Shown in pieces: positions 23,442 to 35,500 of a DNA stretch of 64,000 nucleotides. A program made the translations under genes and the position numbers. The notes under the pieces were generated by a model. It did not search any database and was not told the DNA's origin. It saw nothing but the letters and a program-made list of their open reading frames with translations. Where the stretch lies: positions 620,001 to 684,000 of the forward strand of contig NC_089179.1 in assembly GCF_947507565.1 (NCBI RefSeq), read 5' to 3'. How positions within the stretch are numbered: the first letter of the stretch is position 1; the number at the start of each line of letters is the position of its first letter. This DNA is from Oscarella lobularis. Its lineage: Eukaryota; Porifera; Homoscleromorpha; Homosclerophorida; Oscarellidae.

Positions 23442-25886
23442 ATGAACCCGCTCGGAAAACGAATAACGTGCGACGGATTCGTCGGAACGATTCGCTACGT
23501 GGGCCAAGTGCCACCCAATTCGGGTAGGTGCACACTGAAACGCGCCACATCAGGAGAGTCCCTCCGCGATTTGTTGACTCGCTCAGGAGATTGGCTTGGA
23601 ATCGAATGGGACGACCCGTCGCGCGGAAAACACGACGGAACGCACGAGGGGGTCAAATACTTCAACTGCAGGTGGCCAACGCAGCCAACGCACAGTAGAG
23701 TATAGTACACTGACTGGCCATCGGCCAATGCAGACTACTAGAGCACGCATGTACCTACCCGCCTACTTTAGATACGACCCCAGGGCAGCGTCTTTTGTAC
23801 GACCCAAAAAAGTGCAATACGGCTGTACGGTACCAGAAGCGATTTGCGAGCGCTACGGGCCGCCGCCGCCGCCGCCGCCGTCTTCGAGTGGGGATGGGGT
23901 TGCAGACGTAATGGGCGTTTATGAGGACAGGTATGCGGGAGACTCTCTACAGGGGTGACATATATGTATACGTACATTTTCCACTTACCGTAGTCGTTTC
24001 CTCGCTCGTCTCGAGGAGGTCGGTCTTTGTCGATTGGGCGTCGCCGAGTGCGGTGACGAGATTGCTGCCTCGATTCCGAGTAGGTGTTTCTCGTGCAACG
24101 TGTACGTTCCGGTCGTAGGACGTATGTAAAAAGGTGTGACGTCTTTGGATTTGTCCGACAATTTGATTTCGAGTTGGTCGACGGTGGCGGGCGTCGCGAG
24201 TCAGCTGGCCGATCGACTAACGACTCTCCAGCTGAGGTGAACTCGCATTAGCATTCGTATGTAATAGTAGCGTCACTTACGTCGTCGATATGTGCAAACA
24301 GTGGCAATTGCATTGAGTCGTTTGATTCGGTTCGCGACTCGACTTTTCCCGGCGTCAAGGTATTGTTTTTGAACCGAATGAAACTTGAGTGGAACGAGGT
24401 CGGCGATTGGTTTCCTGCTTTTCTCCCTGCGATATCTAATCGGTCTCTCTGCCTTGTCAGGTGGTCGCCATCTTGAGAATGTTTCCGCTCGCAGAAGAGG
24501 TCCACGTCTGCTGGAATGCAATCACGACGATCGACGCGTAAGCGCGCTGCTGTTGCCGCATAGGGGATACTGATACTCTATGCACTTTACATTCCGCAAC
24601 AGAAGCGAGTGGCACGCGCTCGCCAACTTGCGATTACTGAATCTAGAGAAAAATTCTCTCAGAGACTGGGCACAAATTATGAAACTCTCTTGCCTGTCTC
24701 GGTAAAGATCTCATCTAGCGATCCTCAGTCGGTTCACGTCTACTGTATATTGGCTGTAGGCTTGAAACACTAATTGTCAGTGGAAATTTTCTGGAGTCTA
24801 TCAGTTTTTCAGGGGGTAATAAATTATGGGGGGGGGGGGGGGGGGGGGTAGCCTGACTCGGCGCAACCGTGATCTATAGATGACGACAGTGTGCATTTTC
24901 CTACGTTGAAATCGCTGTCTCTCAACGACAATAAAATAGCGGAGGTACGAGTTGGGATTTTTATCGGCTTCAATACGCATTTGCCTTAGTGGGATTCGGT
25001 GAACAGCCTAAGCAAGTTGAAAACTCTAAGGGAGCTAAAATTTAAAGGAAACCCGTGTCTAAGAGGTTCAAAGCACCGCGCTCTCGCTCTCTATGAGTTG
25101 ATAGGGTCGAATTCTTATAGGAGAACAGGAAGAAGACGCTAGATTCTTACTAATTGCTCGCCTTCCTAACGTGCAGCGACTAAATGGAAGTCCGGTAAGT
25201 GCAACAAACGTAAGATCCTAACCTAAGACGCCAGCCTCGGTAGGTATCGGCTAAAGAAAGGCAATTGGCTGAACGTTACTACATAAAAAGGTTCGCGAAA
25301 GACCGAATTCGGCTTGCCAATCCAGCCGAATTCTGTCGACTTCACCCGCGATACGATTCGCTTATCAAAGGCAAGTATTTGCCCCTGAAATCGAGCATGC
25401 ATACGACGTACGTATGTTTAGAACACGGGGAGCCAATAGCGAGTCAAACAGAACCGCCAACTGGGGTTTTAAAGGACACTTTGCTGTGTAATGCACCACG
25501 CCGTCACATTTGTATTTTTCGGATTCTCTACCTACTCTTGCTAAGGTCTCACGTTGGAATGCCCGGAAGATTTAACAAAGAAGACATTCACAAAGAAGCT
25601 TCCTAGTATCGCGAAAAAAAGTTGCTTTATTCTATACATCTACCGTTGTTTCTACCCAGGCACAATGACCTTACTGAAACTCAAGGCTTTCTTAGGCAGA
25701 TTGTATAGAATTAACGCAACGGAACAGATTGTATCTTATAGGGATCAAAAGGTGAGCGAGGGTCGGTATAATTTCTAATCAAATTTCCGTCCGTAGCTGG
25801 GAAGAGAATACGAATTGAAAGAAGATCAAAGAACGCTGTCTTTCTATTCAATTCAATCTGGAGACACTATTCTCCTTAGGTGGTAA
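23442..25886 (+). CDS. TBCE: Tubulin-folding cofactor E
   Basis: Chaperone that captures alpha-tubulin and assembles the tubulin dimer. Some 13 exons beginning 23442-23523. N-terminal CAP-Gly domain (WLGIEWDDPSRGKHDGTHEG, RPKKVQYG), then leucine-rich repeats (SLDLSDNLISSW, LRLLNLEKNSL, LKSLSLNDNKI), LNGSPVSAKERQLAERYYI, and a C-terminal ubiquitin-like domain ending SGDTILLRW, just as in vertebrates. The intron after SLIK uses a GC donor (25371). A CCG repeat (23859-23880) adds a proline run after the CAP-Gly domain, and one intron holds a G21 tract. Ends 82 bp from convergent SFSWAP. Confidence 0.94.
24828..24848 (+). repeat. Poly-G tract, 21 G
   Basis: A run of 21 guanines inside a TBCE intron, just after the donor GTAATAAATT. 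It is G-rich in the sense strand and could form a quadruplex in the pre-mRNA. Confidence 0.95.
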
Positions 25887-25968
25887 TGTTCAGATGGTTA
25901 GCGCCCTCGTTTAGATTAAGGACAAATAAAAGAAAAAGAAAAAGCGTGCTATAGTATACTACGTTGGA

Positions 25969-28447
25969 TTACTTATCTTTATCGGCCTCCTTGTCCCGTC
26001 TTCTGTGCTTCTGTTTCTTATGGTGATGGTGATGGCGATGACGACGGTGATGATGGCGATGGTGACGATGACGGTGCCGGTCCCTGTCGGGCGACGAATT
26101 CGATGAACGGCGCCGGCGACGGCTTTTACGCGGAGAAGACGACGACGATGACGACGAAGCGGCGCCTACGCTAGACCTAGAACGTTCTCTCGATCTCGAT
26201 CTAGATATAATGACAATTAAATAGTTATTATAGAAGACGTTAAGACCTTCGGTCGCGTTTTCCATTTCTGTCCTTTTTAGCTTGATCCTCTTTGAGTTTA
26301 GCTGCAAATAACGCCGCTTTTCTTTTTCTCTCCTGTCTAATCCTCTCTTCTTGAAATTCTGGATAGATAAAAACTGACTTTCTCTACTATATATCTATAT
26401 CGTGACGTACGTGTACTTTTGTCTCCTCCGTCTATGCAATAGCCGCCTTCTTTTACAATGATTTCTTTGATGGGTTCAATCACTTCCTCCTCCTCCTCCT
26501 CCTCCTCTTCCTTTTCTTTTGCCGTTTCTGCTCCGCTTCTCGCAACGACAGACGGTCTCACCGCAGTCACTCGTATCACTTCAATTTTTTTCGCGTCTGC
26601 TGGTTTTGGAGCGGCGACTTTGACTTTTGCTGATTGAACGAGATGTTCCGGTTTCGCCGATTTCACTTTCATCTGTCGCTTCAGCTCCTGCTTCTTCCAC
26701 TCGTAATATCCATTATAGGCGTGCGTTGAATTGAGAAAGGCGAATCGCGGATCTCCTTTCTGCGCAACGACACTCTCAAAACTGCCCCCATTCCTCACAA
26801 CGTATTGCGCCAATTTGTCAATGACAGCCTGAACGTCACTGGGAGGCGGTGGACGAATCGATGACATCGCATTCAGATCCTGACCAGCAAAGTCGTCGCC
26901 CGTAACAGAGGTGTCGGTGGAATGCCACGGCGCAAGCGAAGGGGTCGTCAATAGAGGCGTGGATTGAGGAACATCGGTGGGTGGACGTTGGAAATAGGCG
27001 GCGGACGCTGGTGGAACTCTTCTCTCTTGCGAGACGAAATACGGCTTGGAAGCGTCACTAAAAGAACACAGATACCAAATTATTTCTAGTCACTTATTTC
27101 TAAATTCAAATCTACGTTGACGTGAATGCAATAAATGTTACCCAATTGGTTTACCCGTATCTATAGAAGAAAATGGAGAGGCGCGCAAAGCCAAACTCCC
27201 CAAGACCTTCCCTGCGTGTCGTCACCTATATGCAGCTGCGAAATCGAATAAACCAGACCAAACAACACGTGACCTAAATATAAAACGGCGCACGGACAAT
27301 TGTGTACCTTGAATAGGAGGACATCGGTTTCAGGACGCCAGACGACTTGGTGTCGCTAAATTTCGGAGACTGGCGAGACTCGGACAGTTTGAGCGTCACT
27401 GGAGCTAAAGCACTCAACATCGGAGCCTTTTTGGTAGAGATGCCGACGTCAGGATCGTCGTCGTTGTGGGGAGATTTTCGCTTGGCAAATAAACTTGGAT
27501 GAAGACTGTATTCGTCATCGTCGTCATCTTCGCTGCTCTTATGGCTGCTATTCTCTGCTGCGTTATCCTTTGGCTGTACTGGCGTATAAGTGCCGTTCTT
27601 GATAGACTGCATCAAGTGTTTGTAGTAGGCGTTCAGCGGACTTCCAAACGAAAGAAAGTCGAACTGAGGATTGGACGCCTGCTTTGCCTTGATCATTATC
27701 TCCATCTGAGCGCCTTGTCCGCTCACAAACGCAGCCGTCTTCTCTATGATGGAGTGCACTTTCATAGACGGTGGCTGAAAAGACGCTCAATACGTATCTC
27801 CAGGGAAATATTTATGTACCAATTGGGTATGATCAGGAATGAGAAAACCGTGTGGCACTTGGTATGGCTCCATTTCGTCGTCGTCTTCTTCGTCGTCTTC
27901 TTCTTCGTCGTGTGGTCGTTGAATTGCTCTTTCGTCTCTCTTGACCTCTTCGTAGTCAAATCCGACTGCTCGATATCCCGCGTAAGATCGTCCCTCGGTT
28001 TCTACGAGAGGGAGAGCCCCCATTGGGGGATCCGATGGGGAGATTGCGAATATCGTGTCGTTTGCCTTGGCGTTCTTCCTCGTCGCTCGCTTCGGCGTCT
28101 CTTAGGTCTCGTTCTCGTTCTTCGTCGCACAATCGCTCGATTTCGTCCTTCTCTTCGCGCTCGAACGGACCCTCCATAGCGAACTCGCTTTCGTCTGTCA
28201 GTTGAGCTCGCACATCGTACCTAACAATTTAAAAACTTATAATCGTACATAAGAGAAGCCAAGCGGACCTTGATATGAGAAGATCGTTGTCCCCGTTCCA
28301 TGGAATGAGCATTTGTTCCGCTTCTTGGGCCTTTTCGTCGTCTCGAAAAAGCTTGCAAGCGTACCCAAATACAAGGAGGTCTTCGTCGGGCATTTCGCGT
28401 CCGCTGCGACCTTTCCGGAATCTCCTAGTGTCCAGAATTGTCGTCAT
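25969..28447 (-). CDS. SFSWAP: Splicing regulator SFSWAP (suppressor of white apricot)
   Basis: SR-like regulator of alternative splicing. Exons include 28269-28447, 28066-28220, 27820-28001, 27308-27774, then about 26410-27058 and two C-terminal exons. The SWAP N-terminal domain ([24 protein letters not shown]) is followed by SURP1 ([23 protein letters not shown]), SURP2 ([22 protein letters not shown]), a helix with [16 protein letters not shown], and an RS tail. Start 28447 is the first ATG before the domain. The intron at 28065 has a GC donor. The end of the tail is His/Arg rich, with alternating HRH units, and a Glu9 run lies after SURP2. Divergent from the LRRC74-like gene (68 bp). Confidence 0.93.
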
Positions 28448-28515
28448 ATTTATCGAATGTTTTTCCGCCCCGCATACGGGCACCGTTTCGTCTTGACGAC
28501 GCTGTGGGTGTGGTG

Positions 28516-30747
28516 ATGGCAACAGAAGTAGCGACACAAAGTCAGAAGGCACTTGATCACGTACAGTGGAGTCGCAGACAACCGCGCAATTCTCATATAT
28601 CTGATTCGTAGCCGATCGAGGTCACATTCGAAGACGGCGTCGCGTCTCGCGAAGCCGATTCGGCGAGAACGTCAGCAACCGATCTCGTCGCACCGGAAGA
28701 GAACGGGGAGGGAGACAGCGGAGAGAACGAGAAAGAGGAAGAAAAAGAAAGCGAAAAAGAGCAAGATGTTGGGAGCGAAGAAGAGTGGGACACCGACTTG
28801 GAAATCGACGGTAGTAAATAAACAATAGCAGTCAAAAGAATCCAATCGATTCCTTTTCGCTCTATAGAAAAAAAGGAAGACTATGACGTCACCGGTCGAA
28901 AAGTCTACCTGGAGCAGTGCTCGCTTTTGGGAATTGTTCCGGCGAGCTATTTTCTTCAACGAATGCAAAATACAGAGATTGATATGAAGCACAGAGGACT
29001 CGGACCGAAGGGAGCCAAGGCGCTGTCTGTTGCCTTAGTTGTGAGATGCACGGACCTAAAGCCATACGATATAATAGATATGCGTTTTTTAGAGCAATAC
29101 GAGTGTTCTAAAATTAAATTTGAGTGACAATTGGCTGGATGCTGAAGGGGGCATGGCTGTATCAAATATGTTGAAAGAAAATTGCTATGTGTCACATTTG
29201 GTACGTCAATTCTTACTCAGAACTTCTACTTTGTATACGTTGTTATGTACCAGGATGTTTCATTTGATAAACTTGGGTTAGGAGGAGGCATTGCTATGGC
29301 TGAAACGTTGCAGAATAATATGAATATCACTTACTGCAATTTAGCAGGTAAACGAATTACTGTATGTTACGCGCTCTCTATATTTTGTTTTTACTAGGTA
29401 ATGAACTTTCTGATAAAACAGCTGAACCGTTTGCAGAAGCAATCAAAGTAGAAACCGATTAAAATACTGAATACATTTTCTAGGGATTTTTTATACAGGT
29501 TAATTATAAGATTCGAGAGCTGAATCTTAGTCACAATAAACTGGGAGAGCCAGCAGGCTTGGTCTTAGGACCGGCAATAGGTTGCTTAGCAAGCACAGCC
29601 ATTACACGGTAGTCATACCTGATGCTAGGTGAAAACGAATCGCTGCATCATTTGGACTTGAGTTGGAACTATTTCAGACGAAAAGGAGCCGTTGCCATAG
29701 CTCTCGGTCTCAAAGTAAGGCTCCCAATCCTTCTTCTATAAGCACGCGTAAAATTCCGCTTCAACTTTACAGAATAACCAAGTTTTACGTAGCCTAAATT
29801 TGGCTTACAATGGTTTTGGAAACGAGGGAGCTTTAGCTGCTGGAGAGGCTTTGAAAGTCAATACAACGCTTACTGAGTTGGATCTCAGGTAACGAAGTAC
29901 GCAGTACACCATATACTCTCTAGCTGAAACCTCTCTCGCCGCGCAGCAACAATAGAATATCGGCTGATGGCGCTCTGCTGTTAGCCAAAGCTCTAGAGGT
30001 CAATGAGACATTGAAAATATTAAAAGTACTAATTTATCAATATAAAATATGAGTTTACCTGATCGGATGGGTATCTAGCTTGGTCAAAATCCTCTTGAAT
30101 CAAATGGTATGATGGCCATACTACGCGCTGTACAAAAAAATCCCAATTGCTCATTAGAAGAGCTTGGTTTCACGGTATAATCATCTTTCTACTAAGTATT
30201 TGGTATGTACATACGCTCATATTCTAGGATATAACTATAAGTGAAGACGTTGCCAAAATAATTGAAGAGTTGAAGGAAAGTCGTCCCGGATTGCGAATCG
30301 TTCACGGCGGTTTAGGAGGACTGAGCAAGGCAAAGCCGAGGCAAGACCCGATGATTGTTCTCAAGCACTACATAGAGGAGAGAAACTTGCGTCTTGTCGA
30401 CTTCTTCAATCAAGTTGACAAGGACAAAAGTCTGTCCGTTTCTCCCGGAGAATTTCGGACGGGTCTCAAAAAGGCGAACGTTCCGTTGAAAGACTGGGAA
30501 ATCAGTCAGCTTATATCGATGCTCGATAAGGATAACGACGGCGAAATCGATTTCAGGTAAAATATGTCCAATTTGATCTCGTTCCGCTTTCATCTATATA
30601 CCTACTGTATAACGCAGCGAGCTTGTCGAGGGAGCGCACTACGCGACAGAAGAGCTAAGAGAGCAAAAGCGAATGGAAGAGACGGCTGAAAAGGCGAAAC
30701 AAAGGGTCTTAGCTAGTAGTAGTTCAACCTTCGTTGCCAGCAAGTAG
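28516..30747 (+). CDS. LRRC74A: LRRC74-like leucine-rich repeat protein with C-terminal EF-hands
   Basis: Cytosolic ribonuclease-inhibitor-type LRR protein of unknown biochemical role. First exons 28516-28560, 28612-28810 and one beginning 28868; about a dozen in all. The N-terminus is acidic ([12 protein letters not shown]), then [16 protein letters not shown], as in LRRC74. Repeats of 28 residues follow ([63 protein letters not shown]). After the last repeat come two EF-hand-like units: [15 protein letters not shown] and [12 protein letters not shown], the second with full calcium ligands. As I remember it, human LRRC74A ends without EF-hands. Stop at 30745-30747. Confidence 0.82.
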
Positions 30748-31054
30748 ACAGTACCACAACAAACTTGTATGTATCTGTAATAGACGAAGGCACTATCACT
30801 TTCTACTGCAAGGGGTTTTTTGATCCCCAGCTGGGTGGCACTATACATAACGCATTGCATTACGTTGCTTTCAGTTACATTTTCAGCGCTCTTATGCCAA
30901 CGTTTCTATCCCCCAGTTCACAGATCGTTGTGACAAGCCGATGGAGAAGAGTGATTTGCCCGAGGTAGCCTACGTTAATTATTGCGCACGTGGGTAAGAT
31001 TTAAAGTTCTCTACACTACTGTACTAGATCGCGAACGAAACGCCCTCGTTTCCT
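30748..31054. other. Short intergenic region, no gene seen
   Basis: About 300 bp between the LRRC74-like gene and the receptor gene, both on the plus strand. No open frame, repeat or RNA gene recognised. Confidence 0.5.
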
Positions 31055-32176
31055 ATGGTTCTGATGTGCGAGGGGCGAAGCGTAAACGTTTCCGCTCAAA
31101 CTAACGAGCAGAAAACGCTAACGTTTTTCTCCTATCTTATATACACGTCTACCGCTGCCACTTGGAAAACAGTCACCCTAGCCGTTCTAAGCGTACTAGC
31201 TTTAGTGCTCAACAGCATCGTTATTGCGTGGAGATGCCGTGGGCGCAACCGACGGACAAATCACTCGATTCTCGCTATCAATTTGGCTCTGTCTGACATT
31301 CTTATAGCAGTGACCAGCTGCCTTCGCATTGCAGCGACAATGACAGCGAACAGCTGGTGTCAAACAGGAAACATGCTTTCAGCGTGGTTATGCGATGTTG
31401 CGTTTCATATTGGAGATGCAGCAAGTATAACGTCCGTTACTTTTCTATTCACAATTGCGTTGTTTGGATTCAAAGAAATTGTTGGATACTGTGGCAAGAG
31501 GAGGGAAACATCAAAATGCACTGTACTTAGCGTTGTAGTTCTTCAGTGGACAATAGCAATTGTTTCAACTTTTGGATTGCATCATCCTGGTTTAACTTGG
31601 AACAAAAACCATTCGGTGAACTGGATGAACTGCGGAATGTTCGTTGTACTCCCATACAACAAAATTCAAGTAAAAACGGGATTTGTGAAGACTTTGGGAT
31701 CTCTACTTATAATTTTCGTCGGAGCATTTCTCTATTTTAGAATTCTTTTTGTCGCTCGAAAAAGGAAGATAACAGATCAAAACATCAGATTTCGATTGCT
31801 CAATTTAGTTGTTGTATCGGGAGCGTTGGGTCTGCTCCTCATAGCATGGGGTCTTTATGTGCTTGCCAATGCCAACAGGGATTACACGACGTTAGGAAAA
31901 AACAAATCATTTCTTCTAGTTTTTCAAACAGTTGGGCTTTTGCTGCCAATACTAGCAGTGCTAAATCCTTTCCTGTACACTTTTGTGACTAAAGCGTCTT
32001 TGGAGAAAATTCGAGTTGGGCTCAAGAGGTTGGTTTCCGCTTCAGGCAAGTTAGATGGTGAAACTGATCAGGTCATACAAGGGGAAGACAGAGCCAGTTA
32101 TGGTAGTGATCTAACAACCAAGCTCTTCCCAGCAACAACAACACTAACCGAAATTTGTATGGAGAAAGACTCCTGA
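31055..32176 (+). CDS. Rhodopsin-family (class A) G-protein-coupled receptor, intronless
   Basis: A single exon of 373 codons with seven hydrophobic segments. TM1 holds a GN-like position (LALVLNSIVIAW), TM2 the family motif NLALSDILIAV, TM3 is reached by a conserved Cys (CDVAFHIGDAAS), and TM7 ends with NPFLYTF, the NPxxY signature. Where the DRY motif should follow TM3 the sequence reads FKEIVGYCGKR, so the usual acidic-Arg switch is missing. The C-tail is Ser/Thr rich. Ligand unknown; the TM2 and TM7 pattern resembles glycoprotein-hormone/relaxin-type receptors but no LRR ectodomain is present. Confidence 0.85.
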   Translation: MVLMCEGRSVNVSAQTNEQKTLTFFSYLIYTSTAATWKTVTLAVLSVLALVLNSIVIAWRCRGRNRRTNHSILAINLALSDILIAVTSCLRIAATMTANSWCQTGNMLSAWLCDVAFHIGDAASITSVTFLFTIALFGFKEIVGYCGKRRETSKCTVLSVVVLQWTIAIVSTFGLHHPGLTWNKNHSVNWMNCGMFVVLPYNKIQVKTGFVKTLGSLLIIFVGAFLYFRILFVARKRKITDQNIRFRLLNLVVVSGALGLLLIAWGLYVLANANRDYTTLGKNKSFLLVFQTVGLLLPILAVLNPFLYTFVTKASLEKIRVGLKRLVSASGKLDGETDQVIQGEDRASYGSDLTTKLFPATTTLTEICMEKDS

Positions 32177-32522
32177 TTGATTGAGTGAACTTAGACTACT
32201 GTGCCGTTCAGTGTGAACTGATACATGCGTACCTTTGTAATGCTTACCTTCAAAACGTTTGGTTTCGCTTCGGCTTTCAGAAAACCTGAAAGAAAAAGTG
32301 AAGACCCATTCAGGTGCTGTGAGCCCACCGAACAGGCGCGGTAGACCATAACCTCTTACTTTCATCTCAGACGACCTTCCTTTCCAAAGTAAGAGGACCG
32401 TTCAAGTAGTGGTTCAACAGTAACTCAGAGTCCGGGGGGTTTAGGTCTAATATCCACCAATCGCTGCTAACACGAACAACAGCGCCAAATAAATCGCTAC
32501 TGAGTGCTTGGTCACAAAACTG
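32177..32522. other. Intergenic region between GPCR and citron kinase 3' ends
   Basis: About 350 bp between convergent genes. No coding exon supported; probably both 3' untranslated regions. Confidence 0.4.
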
Positions 32523-35500
32523 CTAGACTTCGGTTAGAGTTTGCTTGAATCTTTTCGGGCTTGAAACTGGGCTGCTTGCACTAATCCCCGACATCAGTGA
32601 ATCCGAGAGCATTTCGGAAATACTGATGGAAGTTTCCGATGTCATTGATTTTCTGCTTGCCTTATCGTGGCCTCTCGGAGTCGTTCCATAATTGACGTCT
32701 GACAGTGGACGTTTGATAGGGGAAGGGAGAGAAGCGTGGTCAAGGCGAAAGAGGGTAATACTACCGGGAGTGGTTGACATAACGCAGTGGAGACCGTTCA
32801 ATAGGCGGGGATTGCTCAATTCAAGAAGTGACGAACTATAGATAAAAAGGTGATTACTTATAACCTTCTAGATGCCGATTTACTTACCTTTTGGTCCTCA
32901 AATCAACAACTTCTATTGAGTTTAGGAAGTTGACGTAGAGATAAGGAGAGCGGTAGGCTAAAAAAACGGTCAAAAGAGAGAACTTGTTGTCTAAGCTATA
33001 CGTTACCAAATCCTCGAGGCATTCTAGACCATGTTAGTTGATTTGATCTGGTTTGGACGCCGCGAGAGTCAACAAAAACGCCGTATTCTGAAAACACATA
33101 TTAGTCCAAAAGTACGCAAAATAAAGTAAATTTACCGCTGTAGCACAAAAGAACTTCGTTGTTGCCAACGTGAAAAGCCATCATCGGAAATTTGCTTCCG
33201 GATTTGCTCGAAAGACACTCGTCATAAAGATCTAAAGACGCGTACAACTGCAAAACCGAAAAAGATTTCTCTCAATTCTACCTTCAATTTCATGTGTCAC
33301 GGGATCAATAAAAAAGAATTTTGACGTCCCAACAATAATCCTCGACGGAGTGAAAGAAACGCAGCTAACAATCTCATCGCCACAACCAAACTCCTGCGTG
33401 TGATCGGTTAGCGGAAAACGTCTCTGACTGGAAACGTACGTACTTTCACTAATTCAAACGTAGCGGTTTCCTGCTTGTAAGTCAGCAGCAAGAGCCACTT
33501 AGAAATAGCCGCACAAATATACCAACGATCTCCAATCTATTTGTCATTAATTTAGTAGACGTGGAAACGCAGCCAGTATCGTTTCTAATCAAACCTTTCC
33601 TGAAGACACCAGCTTGCATCCTGTGATTTCGCACACGGATACAGATTCCGGAACAGAAAGCGATCCACTTCCGGATGCGACTTGCTGCACAAGATCCTTC
33701 GTCGTTATGTTGACCAATGCCATTTCATGTCCTTCAACAATGTGGAATTTGAGTCGACTATCATTTGCACGTATGACCTACCTTTGATCATGAGAACGTT
33801 ATCAGTGTCTCCAATTCTTTCCATGTCGTGTATGTATCCTTGTCCGGGTATTTCTTGCAGTACTTTGCTGCCCATCGGTACTTTCTTTGTCTTGGGAAGA
33901 GAGCCCACATGAAGGGTAAACAAGCCCTTGCCGCACGCAATCAAGAGAATCTAATACAGATACTCAATAGATTAGTTCATAGCACCACGAATTAATAATA
34001 TGGAATACGTTTCTTGCTAGCTGAAGAGAGCAATTAATATCCAAACTCGAATTCTCAAGAACGACAATCGTTTCTAATGAAGTCTGAAGAAATGTCATAT
34101 ATATGCAGACGTGTACGTATGGGAGTGTTTGTATTTCAGTCCACCTTCTTTTCGGGTATCATTTTGTTTATGCTCGCTTCCTTTTGCAAATCGGCTATCC
34201 ACCCCTGTTTCTCGCGAGCGCTTTTTACCAAAAGATAGACGGTCTGCGTGGGCCAGCACTTGGTCGCCTGCGCTATCTCGACAGACAAAACGAAGGGCAA
34301 GTCGGTGGCGACAACGCCGGGCAGTTCCGCGCTGGAGATAGTTGAATGCACTGAAATGAGAGAACTAGAGAAGGAGATGCTATTCACTGGCTCAACGTCA
34401 GCTGACCAAAGACAAAGAAGTCTCCAACGATACATATTTTAATTGAAAACACCCCATTACCATTTTCTTTGCTGGACGCATCGTAGAAGAGAAGCTGCTT
34501 ATCAACGAGCTTAGCCCACAGCAGCTCCCAGCAGCCGTTCGATCTAAAGACAGTTACAGTTACGATGATGATTCAAAATTAAATTTCAAAACTAACTTGA
34601 GGACTTTGACCCAGCAGCCTTCGCTGGGTCCAGAACGCTCCTCTTTGACCGCCGATTCGAGGCTGCTCGTCGCCATCGCGGCAGCGGGCGAAGGAGCGAC
34701 GGACCTCTTCATCGTCTCCGTGACGTAATGGTCGACCAACTCCATGGGAAGACCGCACGTCGCCGGAAGCGCCGACGAACATTTGACGTGGCAAATCGAC
34801 TTGCAGTCTAAACGAAAAAACAACAACCCCGCCGCTTCAAAAGTGACGTCATAAACGATCATTTGTCGCCAATGCTCACGTTGGCATTTCGACATTTGCT
34901 TTCCGAAATGAATAACAGACGAGCAAACGGCGCACGCCTTCGTCTTCTTACACCTCGCCTGTATAAGCCGATGAGGAATGTTATGATGCATCCTCTGTTT
35001 TGGCTTTCTGCTAGGCGGCGATGCGCCCGTCGACGTCGCCGCCGCCGGCCTTTTTATCAAGGCCGATCGGGGAGGAGGAGCTGGGGTGACGGCGGAGGTG
35101 GAAACTTGGGGGCTCGGCTGATTGCCGGGACTCTGCTGCAAAACGGTAAGCATCGTTCCCGGGGCGGCGGCGGCACTACCAACTACACGAGAATGAGCGT
35201 GCGTTTTCCCCTCGTCTATATAGGCCCCATTTAGATTGATTTACAGTCGGTCGTTTGTTGTTTGGGTGGATCACTTGTACCATTAGTCGAATAGCTACTG
35301 AGCCTGCTGTCACTAGCGCTTTTAAGCGGAGGAAGAGGCGGCGACGTCGCCGGAGCTTGGTCGGTCTGTTTGATTCCCTTCTGAAATTCTTTCCATTGCT
35401 CGGCTCTGGCTAGATCTTGGTTCCTTCGCTTAGCCGTCAGTGTTTGCTTGCTGCCTGGCGTCGTAGCCATCTATAAGGCGTGCATGGGCAATTTCGTGCG

